From contig CM043944.1 in NCBI GenBank assembly GCA_014529385.2, positions 68,990,895-69,054,894 of the forward strand: a stretch of DNA of 64,000 nucleotides, given 5' to 3'. This DNA is from Adiantum capillus-veneris (Eukaryota; Streptophyta; Polypodiopsida; Polypodiales; Pteridaceae). A model generated the notes under the pieces. It was not told the origin of the DNA. It did no database searches and was given only the letters and a program-made list of their open reading frames with translations. This document shows, one piece after another, positions 10,500 through 21,970 of this stretch; the first letter of the stretch is position 1, and each line of letters starts with the position of its first letter. The position numbers and the translations under genes are program-made.

Positions 10500-11545
10500 G
10501 TGTGTTGCTAGGAACATGTAACATTATGTTCTTCAAGGCTCGACAAGAGCTTGAGGCAAATTTGTATATTTATTTGTGACTTATTAGTACAATCACTCAC
10601 AACTGTGATTTTTTCATGTTGAGATGTAGAGAAAAAGAGAGAGAGACAAGACAAGAGTCACACCATGTACACTCCCAAAGACTGATTCATATTGAGGACA
10701 AGAAATAAATATATAGGTGAGACCAAGTTGAGTACAGTGAGCCATATTTAGTTCCAACTACCCCACTCAAACAAAGGTCTCTAGATTTGGATGAAAAAGC
10801 CCTTGGGGAGTTCAAGGGAAAAACCCAAGCCCCTATACAATGTGAAAATATAAACCAACAATGATGATGTGAAATTGAATTGTGTATCTATGAACAAATA
10901 AACAAGTGACTCGGAGTTTATAGTGTGCAAGTGTGGAGTGTGCATGGTTCATGATACCTATATGATTACAATGTCATATGTACAAAGCTATCACAATAGT
11001 AGAAAATATAACCTAGAAAGAGTGAGGCCAAAGCAACTCCAAGCTCTTGTAATGGGAGTTGGTCTCTTCAGACAGCTATTCTAGTGTTAGAGTTCAGAGC
11101 TATTGATTATCTAGGTAGTTTAGTTAGTAAGGACTGGAATTAAGTACTGGACTGAAACAAATAACTGAACTAGAAAAATGTAATGAAATGGAAGAAAGAA
11201 ATTGGAAGACTAGAAATGGTGTTAAAGATGCAGATCTGTAGTACAAAGATAGTCAGTACACTGTACAACAGACTTAAGCTCGGATGAAGTCTGAGGATTG
11301 ATTACAGGAGTAAGTGATTACAGAGTTGAAAGCCAAAAGCTTATGAAGCTAAGAGTCTAGAAGCAAGAGCCATAAGCCAAAAGTCTAAATGTCCCAAAAG
11401 CCAAAAAGTCTTGGAGACATTGTAGCAGGTCCTATTTATAGGCTTACAAAGTTACTGCACTAATTGTTCTAATTACTACCAAATTACTATCAATATAGCT
11501 GTTCCTGTTGGTTGGCCTTGTAAGGAGTAGTTCCCCCCTGTTGGG
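10500..11545 (-). repeat. Probable 3' LTR of element C
   Basis: Follows the 3' ORF of element C on the minus strand. A purine run (CAGGGGGGAA, rc of 11531-11540) is a polypurine-tract candidate. About 90 nt on comes a TATA box, GCCTATAAATAGGACC (rc of 11430-11445). The interior carries low-complexity AAGCC/AAAAG repeats (11320-11410). No TG…CA ends could be assigned with confidence, so the edges are approximate. The stretch 10400-10640 has no other feature. Confidence 0.45.
11430..11445 (-). promoter_or_regulatory. TATA box in element C LTR
   Basis: Minus-strand GCCTATAAATAGGACC. Same general layout as the promoters of the other Ty3 LTRs here (TATAAA followed by AGGACC). Confidence 0.45.
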
Positions 11546-11554
11546 ACTGTCCTT

Positions 11555-14500
11555 CTACATCCATACCTCCTTTCTTGAATTTTGGTATAACCCAAAATTT
11601 CCTTCTGACTGGAAAAAAAATCCACCACGTGATTCTAATATGTTGTTAAGAAAATCAATCTGGTTTCTTGAGTTGGCCAGTGTTCCTCGTGATATTACTT
11701 TATTGGTATTGCTAGCTTTATACCATACTTCATGCTTATTGAGTGCTTGACACCCATATAGTTGTAATTCCAAGGGTGCCCATCCAAGGAGATTCCAATG
11801 CCTATTGAGTGGCTAGGAAAATCCATTGTCTAATTCTGAGATGGAGCTACCAAATATCCTTCCATTGAATCCACTTCCTCTTGCCCTTCTTCTTTGTTGG
11901 TACCTCAAAAGTCCCAATGCTCGCATTGTCCTTCTGAATAAGTCTGTAAATGGCCTCCTGCTCAAGCTGATCCCGCCTTTCTGTGGTTATTTGAAATTCA
12001 TAAGGCGTGAGGGCGTTGTAATTTTTTGTGTCGAGATCATATAAACTGCGTTTGACCTCAGTCAAACCTCAGCGAGAGAGGTTTGGGCATGCAAGGCTGT
12101 GTGAATCCATCTTTTTGGAAGTGGATAATTTGTCTTAAGTCTGGCTTCAAAGAGAATCTCCACCATTTCTCTCTATTGTGGTCCCAATATTGGTTTGGCA
12201 ATGATCGTTTTCAGGGATCTTGGAGAACTCCATAGTCAATTGAAGTGATTGATTTGTGATCTTTATTAATCCACAGAGCTGTATCTTCCACTGCCTCATA
12301 CAAAGTTTGAAGTTTTGCATTTCTCCCTGTAGATCCATGACAATGTCCATTTTGAGGGCATCATTGATAAGTGATCTCCAGGCTTTCCATTCCATAGTGG
12401 TTCGCTCATACCAGTCGCGGAGTTCGTCAGTGATGCTGAGGTAAGTGATCTAATCTACTAGTTTCGGATGTTGAGGATCACCTCCTTGACAAGTAAAGCA
12501 TATAGGAGTACTAGAGAATCAGGTACAAACTCCAAAAATTTGAGAACAATTTGGTTCTCTTGCTACATCGTCTTCCTAGTAATCCGCACCAACTTAATGA
12601 TTTTTTGGAGAGCAGTTTCATGTTCTCCTACTGACATTTGGGTTTGGGGTCCTTTACTACTGGAATGCTAACCTTCAATGATGGCATGCGCCTCTGATCC
12701 AAGACACCTTTAACAATCTGCATCTCAAGAAAGCGTTCTTTTAATTTAATCTTAATCTCCTTCATACATCTGTATGTAGGTATGTTTCCTAGCACCAAAT
12801 CCAATTCAATAGGTATGGAGTGGCGATTTGGAGTAGACTATCTCTACCAATGTGAGTTGACTATCATATCATCAGAAGTCAATGTCCACTCAGGCACCCT
12901 TTCCAATAGCTAAATATTGATGGGATGAGCAGGTAGTTGGCACAGCTCTTGATCATAAAAAGAAGCCGACTTCCAGTGCTCAACCATCTTCCTGGCTCCT
13001 ACATACAACCTTTGGAAGGGTTCCAAATCAGATATCAGAGTGTCATCCTCCAAATACTATCTAGTAATATGAGCTTGCGGATGCCTGAATCTCTTATTCA
13101 ATGTGATGGCCTGCAAAGAGTGTTGTGCCTCAACTTCAAAAGATTTGGTCACAACTTTGGATTTTCCTTTGCTGTCTAGAATGTGCTATGACTAGTGTAT
13201 TGTAGGTTCTCTAACGTTGCCCTTATTGTACTGGTCATTGTCTTGCTACTTCTGATCATCTGACTACTGGTTTTGCTGTTCTTGATCAGTACCATGATTG
13301 CCTTTGCTGGTTGCAATGCCCCCAATTGGAGCTGATTCTCCAGCTCCAGAGCTTGAGGGTGGGGAAGGAGGAGAATCATCATCATCACGCTTGTTGTCCA
13401 ACTTGTCATCTTGTTCTTCCTCATGCTCAGACTCCTCTTTGATATCATCTTGTTTATTGATATAATCCATAATGGCTTGATTTACCAAGGTTGTATCATA
13501 TTTGGTGATCTTATCTTGCAAATCACTCTGAATAGTCTCAAGGAGTGCCTTCAAATTATCCTTATTCAGGGTTATGTTTCCTTGGGGATTCAGGATATTA
13601 GCAAGGTTATTGGATACGAATCTCTCTGCAAGGGAATTCATTAACATAGTGTGGGTGTTGAGCAGTTCTTTGAATTCTGCACACTTCATATGAAGCAGAG
13701 TTTGAAATATGTCAGCATATCTCAAGGAAAGTTCCTTCTCTTCATTCAGTCATCGTTTTTGGTTTCTGGCTTCAGCATCTTTGCTTGCAACTCCTTAATT
13801 GTTCTTGTTGTTTGATTCTTAGCAATAACATACCTAAGACATTGATGAGCCATTTTTTACTGAATTTCGTCAACTTGATGTTGGTTGCTTTCCATTTCTT
13901 CGTTTAGCCTAGACACTTCCTCACTGGAAGCTCATACATCCATTATCTATCCTAAGGAATAGACAATAGTGTTCCACGATACTTGGATGATCCCCAAGCA
14001 GCCATCAACTACTGTAGTTGAATCAAATTCAGCCGACTCATAAACCATGACTGGAGCCATATATGGAAATTCTTCCAAATTTGGTTTTTTAAGTACCAAT
14101 ATCCCTTTGAGAGGGTTATTCTGCAATTGTTGCAATTGATCCTTCTTGGGCCCCCTTGATACAGCTAGTTCACCAAAAGGAGTTTTGATAAACGGGGTGG
14201 CAAGTGATTTGGCCTTTCCTTTGCCAGTATCAGCTACCACCTATTCAAGGCTTGCTTCTTGATGCCTTTTGTCATTGCTAACTACTATTTGAGTGTGCTC
14301 TTTGGGCATTGCTAGAGTCTGGCCTTCAGAAAAATTTTCAGTGGGCAGGGGCTGGACCTGACTCTCAAGTTTCTTTAGTAGAGCAATACTCTTTTCTAAC
14401 AAAACCTTGGGTTTATTTGAGCTACCGGCCTCAGCCAGTGCGGCCTTCCTCTTTTGTCCAGTGATGGCCAGTTGATTACCTTGGTCCTCTTCATTTGAAG

Positions 14501-15342
14501 ATAACTCCACATTCTTAGTTAACGGAATAAGGTTAGGACTTTAAGACAGCTTTACCTGGGAAAAGGCCTCTTAAAACAATACAAAAATTGCAAGACATAC
14601 CAAGCTTTGAATACACTCTGTAACTTCAACTTAGCAGTCTATTGTAAGATGTTGTGAGATAAAATTTGGCATAGATTGATTTTGGCTTTATCATCCAGCC
14701 TTTTTGCCAACAACATTGCAAACAATCTCTCAAACACATATGTTGGATTGTTTTTTAGACTGACAGCTCTTGCAATAAACCTTTAGACCGAGGGAACATC
14801 CAGTGCAGCTACTGGAATCCCTTGTCCACCTGCCTTCCTTTTCTTCTTGGTAGCTTTATCTTTCTTAAGAGCATGGCTGATCTGTTCTGCAGATGTTGTG
14901 CTGGGCTTTTTCTCATTGGGTAATCTGAAGGCATAACCAACAGCTTCAGGTGTTACTCTTATTTTGGTTCTGTTATTAACTAAGGCACTATCTTCATCGG
15001 CATAAAAGAATCGAGGACCTGTTTAATAATTTCTACATCAAAATCAAACCTCGTAGCTTGTACTACCACATGCAGACCCTATAATTGCAGCAACAATTCT
15101 GCCTACTCATTAAACACAAATCTGTGTATCTTGCTGTGTGGAATGAGTGGTAGGGAGGTCCGAATAGAAGCGATGATTGTTGCAATCTCACCCATTGTGT
15201 CTCGCATCTTTTTTGACATTTTCTTGGGACCCATATACTGTGATGACTGCGAAGCTGTAGAGGAAGAAGACTTCCTTGTGTATCCTAACCTGCAACGAGG
15301 TGTATCATGTAGTATCAAATAGGGACAAGCAAAAGTTGACAA
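11555..15342 (-). pseudogene. Element C extra 3' ORF downstream of integrase, decayed
   Basis: About 3.8 kb of minus-strand coding trace between integrase and LTR, broken by many stops and shifts. Readable parts in order: a Ser-rich N-terminus (SSSSTASQSSQ, 15342-15103). Then a segment F.FDVEII…GPRFFYAD…TKIRVTPEAVGYAFRLP (about 15055-14890), which resembles the 'putative plant transposon protein' domain found near Ty3 elements. Then a Lys-rich linker, a 188-codon stretch with one stop (14510-13947), a coiled-coil-like stretch near 13900, a 153-codon frame (13725-13264) ending in an acidic DDDD/Pro-Ser tract, and 12065-11847. It is not RT, RNase H or integrase. Extra ORFs in this position are known in several plant Ty3 lineages; function unresolved. 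Confidence 0.6.
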
Positions 15343-15800
15343 GGAGGTTTCAGGTTGGAGTGAAGAGTTCTCGGAGCTTGGAAATGGCGCGTGCGTGACA
15401 ATAGGTCATGGGGGATTCACTAAGGGTTACCATATGGTATCACGTGAGTGTACAATAGGGGGGTTTTCTAAGGCCAAATGGATAGATTTTACATATGAGG
15501 GTCCCATATCTAGGGGTTCAAAAGGTAATTTGTTGCACGCAAGTGGCGTCCCCCTATTACTTCTAGTGAATCCCCCGTGTAGCAGGTAGTCATCGTGCAA
15601 GAGACTTGTGAGGAAGAGTGTCCACACGTCTCACTGTTATATGTGTATGCACCATAAAAGCTCCGCTACTTACGGTTCCTAGAGTTATGTGTGTTGATGG
15701 GGACGTGGCACACATGCATTGGCCATGTTGTTCAATAATCGCCTTAATGATTACCACATTTATTTTAGGGGCACTTTCCCCATAGAAATTGGTACTGATT

Positions 15801-18470
15801 CTAAAACTCCACTGGCTCTGGTACTGGCATTGGTTTGTCATACTGAGACATTAGTGGTTTTGGTGCTGGGTTGACATGGAAAATATTTAGAACAACCAAA
15901 TTTGACAATTCCTGGTCATTATTACCTGGAATACCACTAACATCATCTCTGGAAGTCTCCTTGTCATTAGAATAATATACCTTGATCTTGGCTCCTTTAT
16001 AAACACCTAGCAATAGTAATCTAGATAAGTCTTTCAGCCTCACTATGCCATTTGAAAATACCCAATCAACTTCAATTGGAACAACCCAAGCTATCTTCAA
16101 ATTCGGTTTCTTAGGGCCTAGTTTGGACTGATAAAGCAAAACTAAGTCACCCTTCTGAAACTCCCTAGCCTTTATCCTTCTATCATGCCAATGCTTTCTG
16201 TGTTGTTGAACAATTTCCTGTTCCATCATGGCTCTTTGTCATAACTCATCGAGCTGCAGTAATTTCTCTAGTCTTTGTTTGAGATTATGATTAAAATCTA
16301 ATCCATATTCTACTGCCATTCTGAGATTGGGAATTACAAATTCAATGGGTACTACAACTTCAGTACCATACACCATTTTGAAAGGTGTCATTCCATTGCT
16401 GACTTTATAAGCCCATAAAGCAGTCTAGAGGTTGATGTCCCACTGGTGTGGCTCCTTCTGAACAATCTTGGTCAAAATATTCTTGATGGTTTTATTACTG
16501 CTCTGTGCTTGACCATTGCACATGGGATAATACGGAGTCGATTTCCTGTGCTTTACTGAGAGCATCTCTATCAAAATTTCCATTTCTCATTAATGAAATG
16601 TGTCCCTTGATCATACACAATTTCAATGGGGCATCCATAGCGGCAGGTAATGTTTTCAAACAGAAAAATAGTAGTGGACTTGGAAATATTATCTGGAAGA
16701 GCCTTGGCCTCTATCCATTTAGTGACATACAGGTAGCCATCAAGATGTACCGGTTCTTCCTTGGAGTGACCTTCTTGAATGGTCCCATGAAGTCTAGACC
16801 CCATTTCATGAATACTCCCAGTGGCTATACTAGAGTGAGTGGAGTCATATTAGCCGTTGTTGGTCTGTCCATTCTCTATCACAAGTCTTGGAGAAACTTT
16901 GGACATCCGCTATCAGGTTTTTCCACCATAATGTGTCTTGTAGAATCTTCTTATAAGTGAGATGAATTTGGAGAAGTCTCGGGGGGTCACCATTCAGTAA
17001 TCCTCTATATAACGTGCATTCATGGGGTATTTGAAAAACCCCTTTTTCAACATGTGTAAATGAATAAAATGACCCCTTATTTTAGGAAGTTTTTCCAAGA
17101 TTGAATATAAAAACCTGTTATTTTAATGTATCAGGTTTTTCCACCATATTGTGTCTTGTAGAATCTTCTTATAAGTGAGATGAATTTGGAGAAGTCTCGG
17201 GGGGTCACCATTCAGTAACCCTCTATATAACGTGCATTCATGGGGTATTTGAAAAACCCCTTTTTTAACATGTGTAAATGAATAAAATTACCCCTTATTT
17301 TAGGAAATTTTTCCAAGATTGAATATGAAAACCTGTTATTTTAATGTATCTCTATCAAAATCGCATAATTTTTTGCATTTTAAAACCCCTCCTATCGAGC
17401 TCATGTTATACATCAACATGGTTACATAGTGCACCCCTGAGGGAGAAGTGTCCTCCAGAATCCCCATCGTGTGTTTCAAAGATGACTCGCATCCTCCCTT
17501 CCATTGGCACACAACTTTGAAGAACACCATCTATGCCCAACTTCTATAGAGAAATTCTCCTATTGGTGAACTTCAGACTCTTAATGATCATAGCTTTCTT
17601 TTGATTCTGAGTCTAGTTTTCAAGGAATCCTCCTCTTGAAAGGAACTGATATACATCATATCATTCAGGGTCTAAGTTCTCCTCGACTGTCACCTGAAAC
17701 AAATCTCCATCTACTAGCTCATTCTTCAAGGATACTTCAAAGTAGCCTTCAGTACTTCTAAAAAGAAAATCGGCATCACAATGAGATTTACCAAGCTTTT
17801 GCAATATGCGGAACTCAAACTCCATCAGGACCATCATCCATCTGATTAATCTTCCTTGGATAATAACTTTGTGATAAAAAATAGTAGTGCCCAATGATCC
17901 ACATAAAAATGAAATAATTTGCCCAATAAGTAATGCCAAAACTTGGTGGCGCTAAAAACCATTCCCAGAGCTTCTCTATCCATGGTAGTATATCCCTGTT
18001 CAACTAGACTCAATCTTCAACTGGCAAAATAAATTGGATAATCCGTCCTTCCGTCTTACATCCATTGCCAATCCCGAAGCATCAACATGCACATGGAATA
18101 TAACATTCTAGTATGGTTGTCGGAGTACTGGCTTACTGATAATGGAATTTTTGAGACATTGAAATCCTTCTTCACATTCAGAAATCCAAATGAACTTACT
18201 GGTTTTCTTGGTAGGTTCATATAGAGGTAATGCCTTTGTAGCAGACATAAGAACAAATCTTCTGTAAAAATTTACATACCCCAAGAATGAACTCAATTTA
18301 GAAGCTGTGCGGGGTGCCTTGGCCTGCTGGACACACTCGACTTTATCATTGGCCATCTCTATGCCATTTCTAGACATTATATGCCCCAATAACTGTCCCT
18401 TCCAGAACAAAAAGATAGACTTGAATGGATTCAAGCAGATCCTCTTCTTCTAATATCACTAAAAAACCAT
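15801..18470 (-). pseudogene. Element C pol, 3' part: end of RT, RNase H, integrase
   Basis: Minus-strand relic. RT C-terminus with LLGHIMSRNGIEMANDKV and FLGYVNFYRRF (18434-18108). RNase H end with IIQGRLIRWMMVLMEFEF and GKSHCDADFL (17939-17661). HHCC finger remnant (about 16960-16880). Integrase core with GLDFMGPFKKVT (first D at 16794-16792) and YDQGTHFINE (second D near 16612). C-terminal domain with RRIKAREFQKGDLVLL (16229-15801). Only one RNase H is present, unlike element D. A 218-bp tandem duplication interrupts the finger/linker region. The N-terminal half of this pol lies 22 kb away at 40396-41260. The split is caused by the copia-type insertion. Confidence 0.85.
16911..17346. repeat. 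218-bp tandem duplication inside element C pol
   Basis: Copies at 16911-17128 and 17129-17346 start with TATCAGGTTTTTCCACCATA and differ at only a few positions. The copy ends run directly together. Near-identity means the duplication is much younger than the decayed pol around it. Confidence 0.9.
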
Positions 18471-18490
18471 TTCCAAAAACAGTAGATGCT

Positions 18491-18495
18491 TCTCC
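18491..18495. repeat. Target-site duplication TCTCC, left
   Basis: TCTCC precedes the copia-type 3' LTR end (TGCTACAAACG). The same five bases follow the 5' LTR at 40391-40395. The flanking sequences join into one Ty3 RT gene, which confirms the pair. Confidence 0.88.
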
Positions 18496-18628
18496 TGCTA
18501 CAAACGAAAGCATCGTCCGCCCTGCAAAGTAGCAAAAACAATATATCGTGCCGGTGTAGCACTCCTCTCTAGGAGGTGTGCCTGCACGTGCTCTCTCGTT
18601 CTACCACGCTCTCTATCTCTTTGCTGGT
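18496..18628 (-). repeat. Distal piece of copia-type 3' LTR, with an inverted segment
   Basis: 18496-18545 matches the intact LTR (39914-39963) in the same orientation. 18546-18630 matches the reverse complement of about 40027-40110. The ~64 bp lying between these two segments in the intact LTR is missing. The inverted piece ends in GTACA, where it meets the Ty3 LTR, which has lost its first ~20 bp. Confidence 0.8.
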
Positions 18629-19435
18629 GTACATAGTGGGAACCCATGCTACAAGATCTATCTTGTATTTTTTTAGATACATAATTATATTTCCTATAGT
18701 GTACATATGCATATTTAAGTATAATAATAAGCCTTCTGTCTCATCCTATTATTTTTCTCAAGGGTAACATATCATTACTTTACCATAAGAAAATACTATG
18801 GGAAAAGCATCAATAGCTCCGCCTCTTTAACTTGGGGCAAAAAGCATTGATTCTTTATTTCTACTATTTCATTATCATCTCTCACCCTAGCTAGATCCTA
18901 TATCTAGGGTAAACTCCAATATATATATATTCTATGTATTTTTTATACTTTTCTTATATTTCTTTTTAAATAGCTATTAGGAGAGAATCAAATCCTAGTG
19001 GGACACTAGGTGGCATGATTTCAAAGATACACTTATTTTAATGCATTATTGCAAGCATGATTACAAAACTTTGTCAAGGAGCAATGTCATGCTTTCATAT
19101 GGCATGAGGTGTCCTTTGGAATTAAATGAAAGTCTAGGCTAACGAGACCACATGAAGACTTTTGCTGCCATAAATGGACCCTATTTTGATGAAATTTTTA
19201 CACAAGGTTCCAATCCGAATTGGAAAACGATTTTAAAATGAAAATCGTAGCTAATGAGCTGAAGTGTTTGCCCATATTTTTACTTTTCTATTTGGAGCCA
19301 CGGTTGAGGCGATATGATCAAAATACTGGACCCCAATCTTCCCACATCATGCAGGGGCAGCTCATTTCCAACTTTTCCAATTCCTGTTCACACTGGCTCC
19401 TCTCTTCTTGTGTAAACCCTTGGGGGTTCCCTTCA

Positions 19436-19448
19436 CCTATAAAAGGGG
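19436..19448 (+). promoter_or_regulatory. TATA box of B1 5' LTR
   Basis: CCTATAAAAGGGG. Equivalent boxes occur at 26987-26999, 29023-29035 and 33544-33556, all about 800 bp into the LTR. They place U3 upstream and put the intron-like segment and small ORFs in the transcribed leader. Confidence 0.7.
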
Positions 19449-19719
19449 ACCTCTTCTTCCTTGGAATGAACTCAAGCATTCAAGCCATTTATGAGAGGAA
19501 TTCTTGAGGGAGTGAGTAGTAATGCCTAATTGTACTTACCCATTAACATAAGCCCAAGCCTACACTTTCTCGTACAGGGAGACTAGCCATTCTTGCAACA
19601 AGCTAACCTTGGAAGATCAACTCTAATCAAAGAAGTTCTTGCACTTAATGTATCAATCAAAGTGGAATTATCCACTCTTCTTCTCTCTCCATCAATAATG
19701 GTGCCCAAGGGTTTGTCAA

Positions 19720-19887
19720 GTAAGATGTGTTCTACATTGATGTTTTCTTGATTTCTTGTTGTTTTCATTTTCATCTCTAATCCAAAACATACATATATGT
19801 ATCTAATCTCATCTCCTTAACCAAACCTATCTCTCTCACTCTTAGTAATTCATCATCTCTACAAATTTTAGGTTCTCCTTGCTACAG
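19720..19887 (+). other. 168-bp intron-like segment in the B1 LTR leader
   Basis: Begins GTAAGAT and ends CTCCTTGCTACAG. It is AT-rich with a pyrimidine run before the AG, as in plant introns. An identical-length copy occupies 27271-27438 in the 3' LTR. Both LTRs of B2 lack it (junctions after 29305 and 33826). The B2 junction also lacks a neighbouring GT dinucleotide. Loss by splicing plus a 2-nt deletion, or a short-homology deletion (CAAGTA/CAGGTA), are both possible. Confidence 0.45.
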
Positions 19888-20017
19888 GTACATCTCTCCC
19901 CGTAGTATCCTTATTGCCTACGGGCAAGAATAGGGCTTGGGAGGGAAACTTCTCATCTCTTCACTTCTCTCATATCTACATTTTTCTCATATCTACATTT
20001 CTCACATATTATCCTAG

Positions 20018-20444
20018 ATGAATAACCCACATGATGATCATTTCTATAGCTTTCACTCTATACGATCTATTAGAATTAACGTATGGATTAGCCATAAAAT
20101 ACACTTTCAACAACGTATAGTGTTTCTCTTCGGCCCTGAAAGGCTCAATGAAATACTTCTATCAGCATATCCCATCATACTACCTCTCATAGACTATAAT
20201 TTTTCTTTTGATGTAAGCGTAGTTATCTTGCTATGGACCAAGAGGATTTGTACACACAATTAATCCCAATCGCTAGACAAAATATATATATTATGGTAAG
20301 CACAAAAGTACAATTCCAAGAACAATTCATAGCCTATTTGGTCAGCCAAGATTGAATGCCATTCACTCATCCATTAACCCTTTCATATTACCCATGATAC
20401 GATATGACCATAGCCTTGATGTTTTCATCTTCGTATTGTTTTGA
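20018..20444 (+). pseudogene. Small ORF pair in B1 5' LTR, damaged
   Basis: The first ORF (from ATG 20018) has lost its stop: the ATGA overlap reads ATGG, so it runs on to 20263. The second (from 20233) has a one-base deletion near 20317 and a lost arginine codon. The copies at 27569-27996 and 29419-29846 are intact and show what was lost. Confidence 0.75.
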
Positions 20445-20651
20445 TATTCTCTTTTGCGTTCTTTCTTTGTGTGTGTGAATGCAAGAGAGAAAGAGTGAGT
20501 CTTCTTTGATTGCACTTCTTTCCAAACCCTAGTCTTCATGGAATCTATGGTTTAACTCCTTCATATAGTTTTTGTTGAGTTCTCTCACAAACTCTCACAG
20601 CCATAAGCCCGGTGCGTTCCTGGCAATACCGCAAATTTCTCGACATATTTT

Positions 20652-20666
20652 TGGTGAACCCGACGC
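20652..20666 (+). promoter_or_regulatory. Primer-binding site of B1
   Basis: TGGTGAACCCGACGC, 6 nt after the LTR end. The same site occurs in B2 (30056-30070) and on the minus strand in element F (58918-58904). I could not match it to a specific plant tRNA from memory. Confidence 0.65.
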
Positions 20667-20698
20667 GAAACTGCCAGGGTGAGAGTTTGTGGGTAACC

Positions 20699-21970
20699 AT
20701 GGGTGATCATGTTGAGCAACAAAGTATGCATTTTGACCCAACAACAATGCAAATGTTTCAAGAATTTGCAACGTTCATGCAACAACAACATGCCACTGAG
20801 AGAAGGTAGATTTCAGCAACGAAGGCCATACAAGCGGTCGTCAACAAAATGGATCAGTTCAATGGCAAAGATGTAGCCAAGTACTTACGCGAGTATGTGA
20901 AGGAGATGGAGCTGCATCGCGTGTCAAAAGGTGAGATGATTCAAAGCTTTGAGCTAGTTGTTGCTCCAGAAATTAGGGAGCATGTTAGGGCAATTAAAGA
21001 TGGGCATGGGAGAAATTGGGAAGAACTCAAAGTAGCTTTAAAGGAGGAATATTTCATGGAGGACTCGGAGAGAGTGACCAAAAGGACATTCTTAGAATGG
21101 GTAGTCAAGCCAAAGCAAGGACTATCAATAATAGAGATACTTAGGGAATTTGAGCGGCGCTATGCACAACTCACTAGGACAGAAAGGGCCACACTAGATG
21201 CAGAGAAGACAGATATTTTCTTACAAGCTGTAGGTAAAGAGTTTCAAGAAAATTTGGAGCTTCTTCTTGAAGATAAAGATGCTGAGCAAGGACTAAAGAC
21301 CTACTGGAATGAGGTTGAAGGTGCTGTCTCACTGCTTGCCAAATGACAAAGAAGAAGGGACAAGATGGTAGTAAACACTACAAGTCCTTCCACCTCAACC
21401 TCTGACAAAATGGTAAAGCCTACTTTTATCGCTCCTAAGTTTGATGAGTCCATGCTAGATGAGCTTGTGAAGGGAATGCGTGACTTGAAGGTGAAGTTTG
21501 CAAAGCTTGAAGAAAAAGGCCAACCATCAGGGCCACTTCCTAGGCAAAGACAACAGCCCAAAGAAGGGTTTGTTAATAGATGTATTTGGTGTGATAGTAC
21601 AGACCATGTAAGAAGGGATTGTGATGATTTTAGTGATGCTTTGTCAAAAGATGTTGTCTTTTTTAAGGATGGTAAAATCCACTTAAGAGAGACAGGTCTA
21701 CCCTTGAGAACTAACTTTGGGAAGGGGGGAATGAAAACCTTAGTTGAAGATATGGCAACCAAGCATGCCACCTCTTCTGTTGAGGCAGCTACTTATGGAG
21801 TAAAAATTGAACATTTTTGTGATGAAGAGGTGAGTGACCATCATGGTCAAATTTGGCCAAATGTCATGCAATTAGCTAAAAAGGGAAAGCTTACAAAAGA
21901 GATTCTACATGAAGCAGGTGATTGCATACGTCTAGAAACAGGATGGAATGATCCAGTGGACTCATTGTGA
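20699..21970 (+). pseudogene. B1 gag with zinc knuckle, three stops
   Basis: Starts MGDHVEQQ at 20699. The capsid-like region runs from FNGKDVAKYLREYVKEMELHR to about 21300. A CCHC knuckle, CIWCDSTDHVRRDC, lies at 21581-21622, followed by a ~110-residue conserved tail. In-frame stops are at 20807-20809 (TAG, where B2 has GAG), 21344-21346 (TGA, where B2 has CGA) and 21968-21970 (TGA, where B2 has TCA). Otherwise it is nearly identical to B2 gag. The product would form the particle and bind element RNA. Confidence 0.88.

Larger units (their letters stand above)
18629..20645 (+). repeat. B1 5' LTR (5' end truncated)
   Basis: About 2.0 kb. It carries a TATA box at 19438-19445, a 168-bp GT…AG segment (19720-19887) absent from B2, and the two small ORFs (20018-20444) in damaged form. 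The first ~20 bp (TGTCGTG…) are missing at the rearranged junction with the copia LTR. It ends CTCGACA at 20645. Confidence 0.88.

Noticed and set aside
21301-21771. 156-codon antisense ORF
   Set aside because: Lies opposite B1 gag (a twin at 30648-31175 lies opposite B2 gag); shadow of the real frame.
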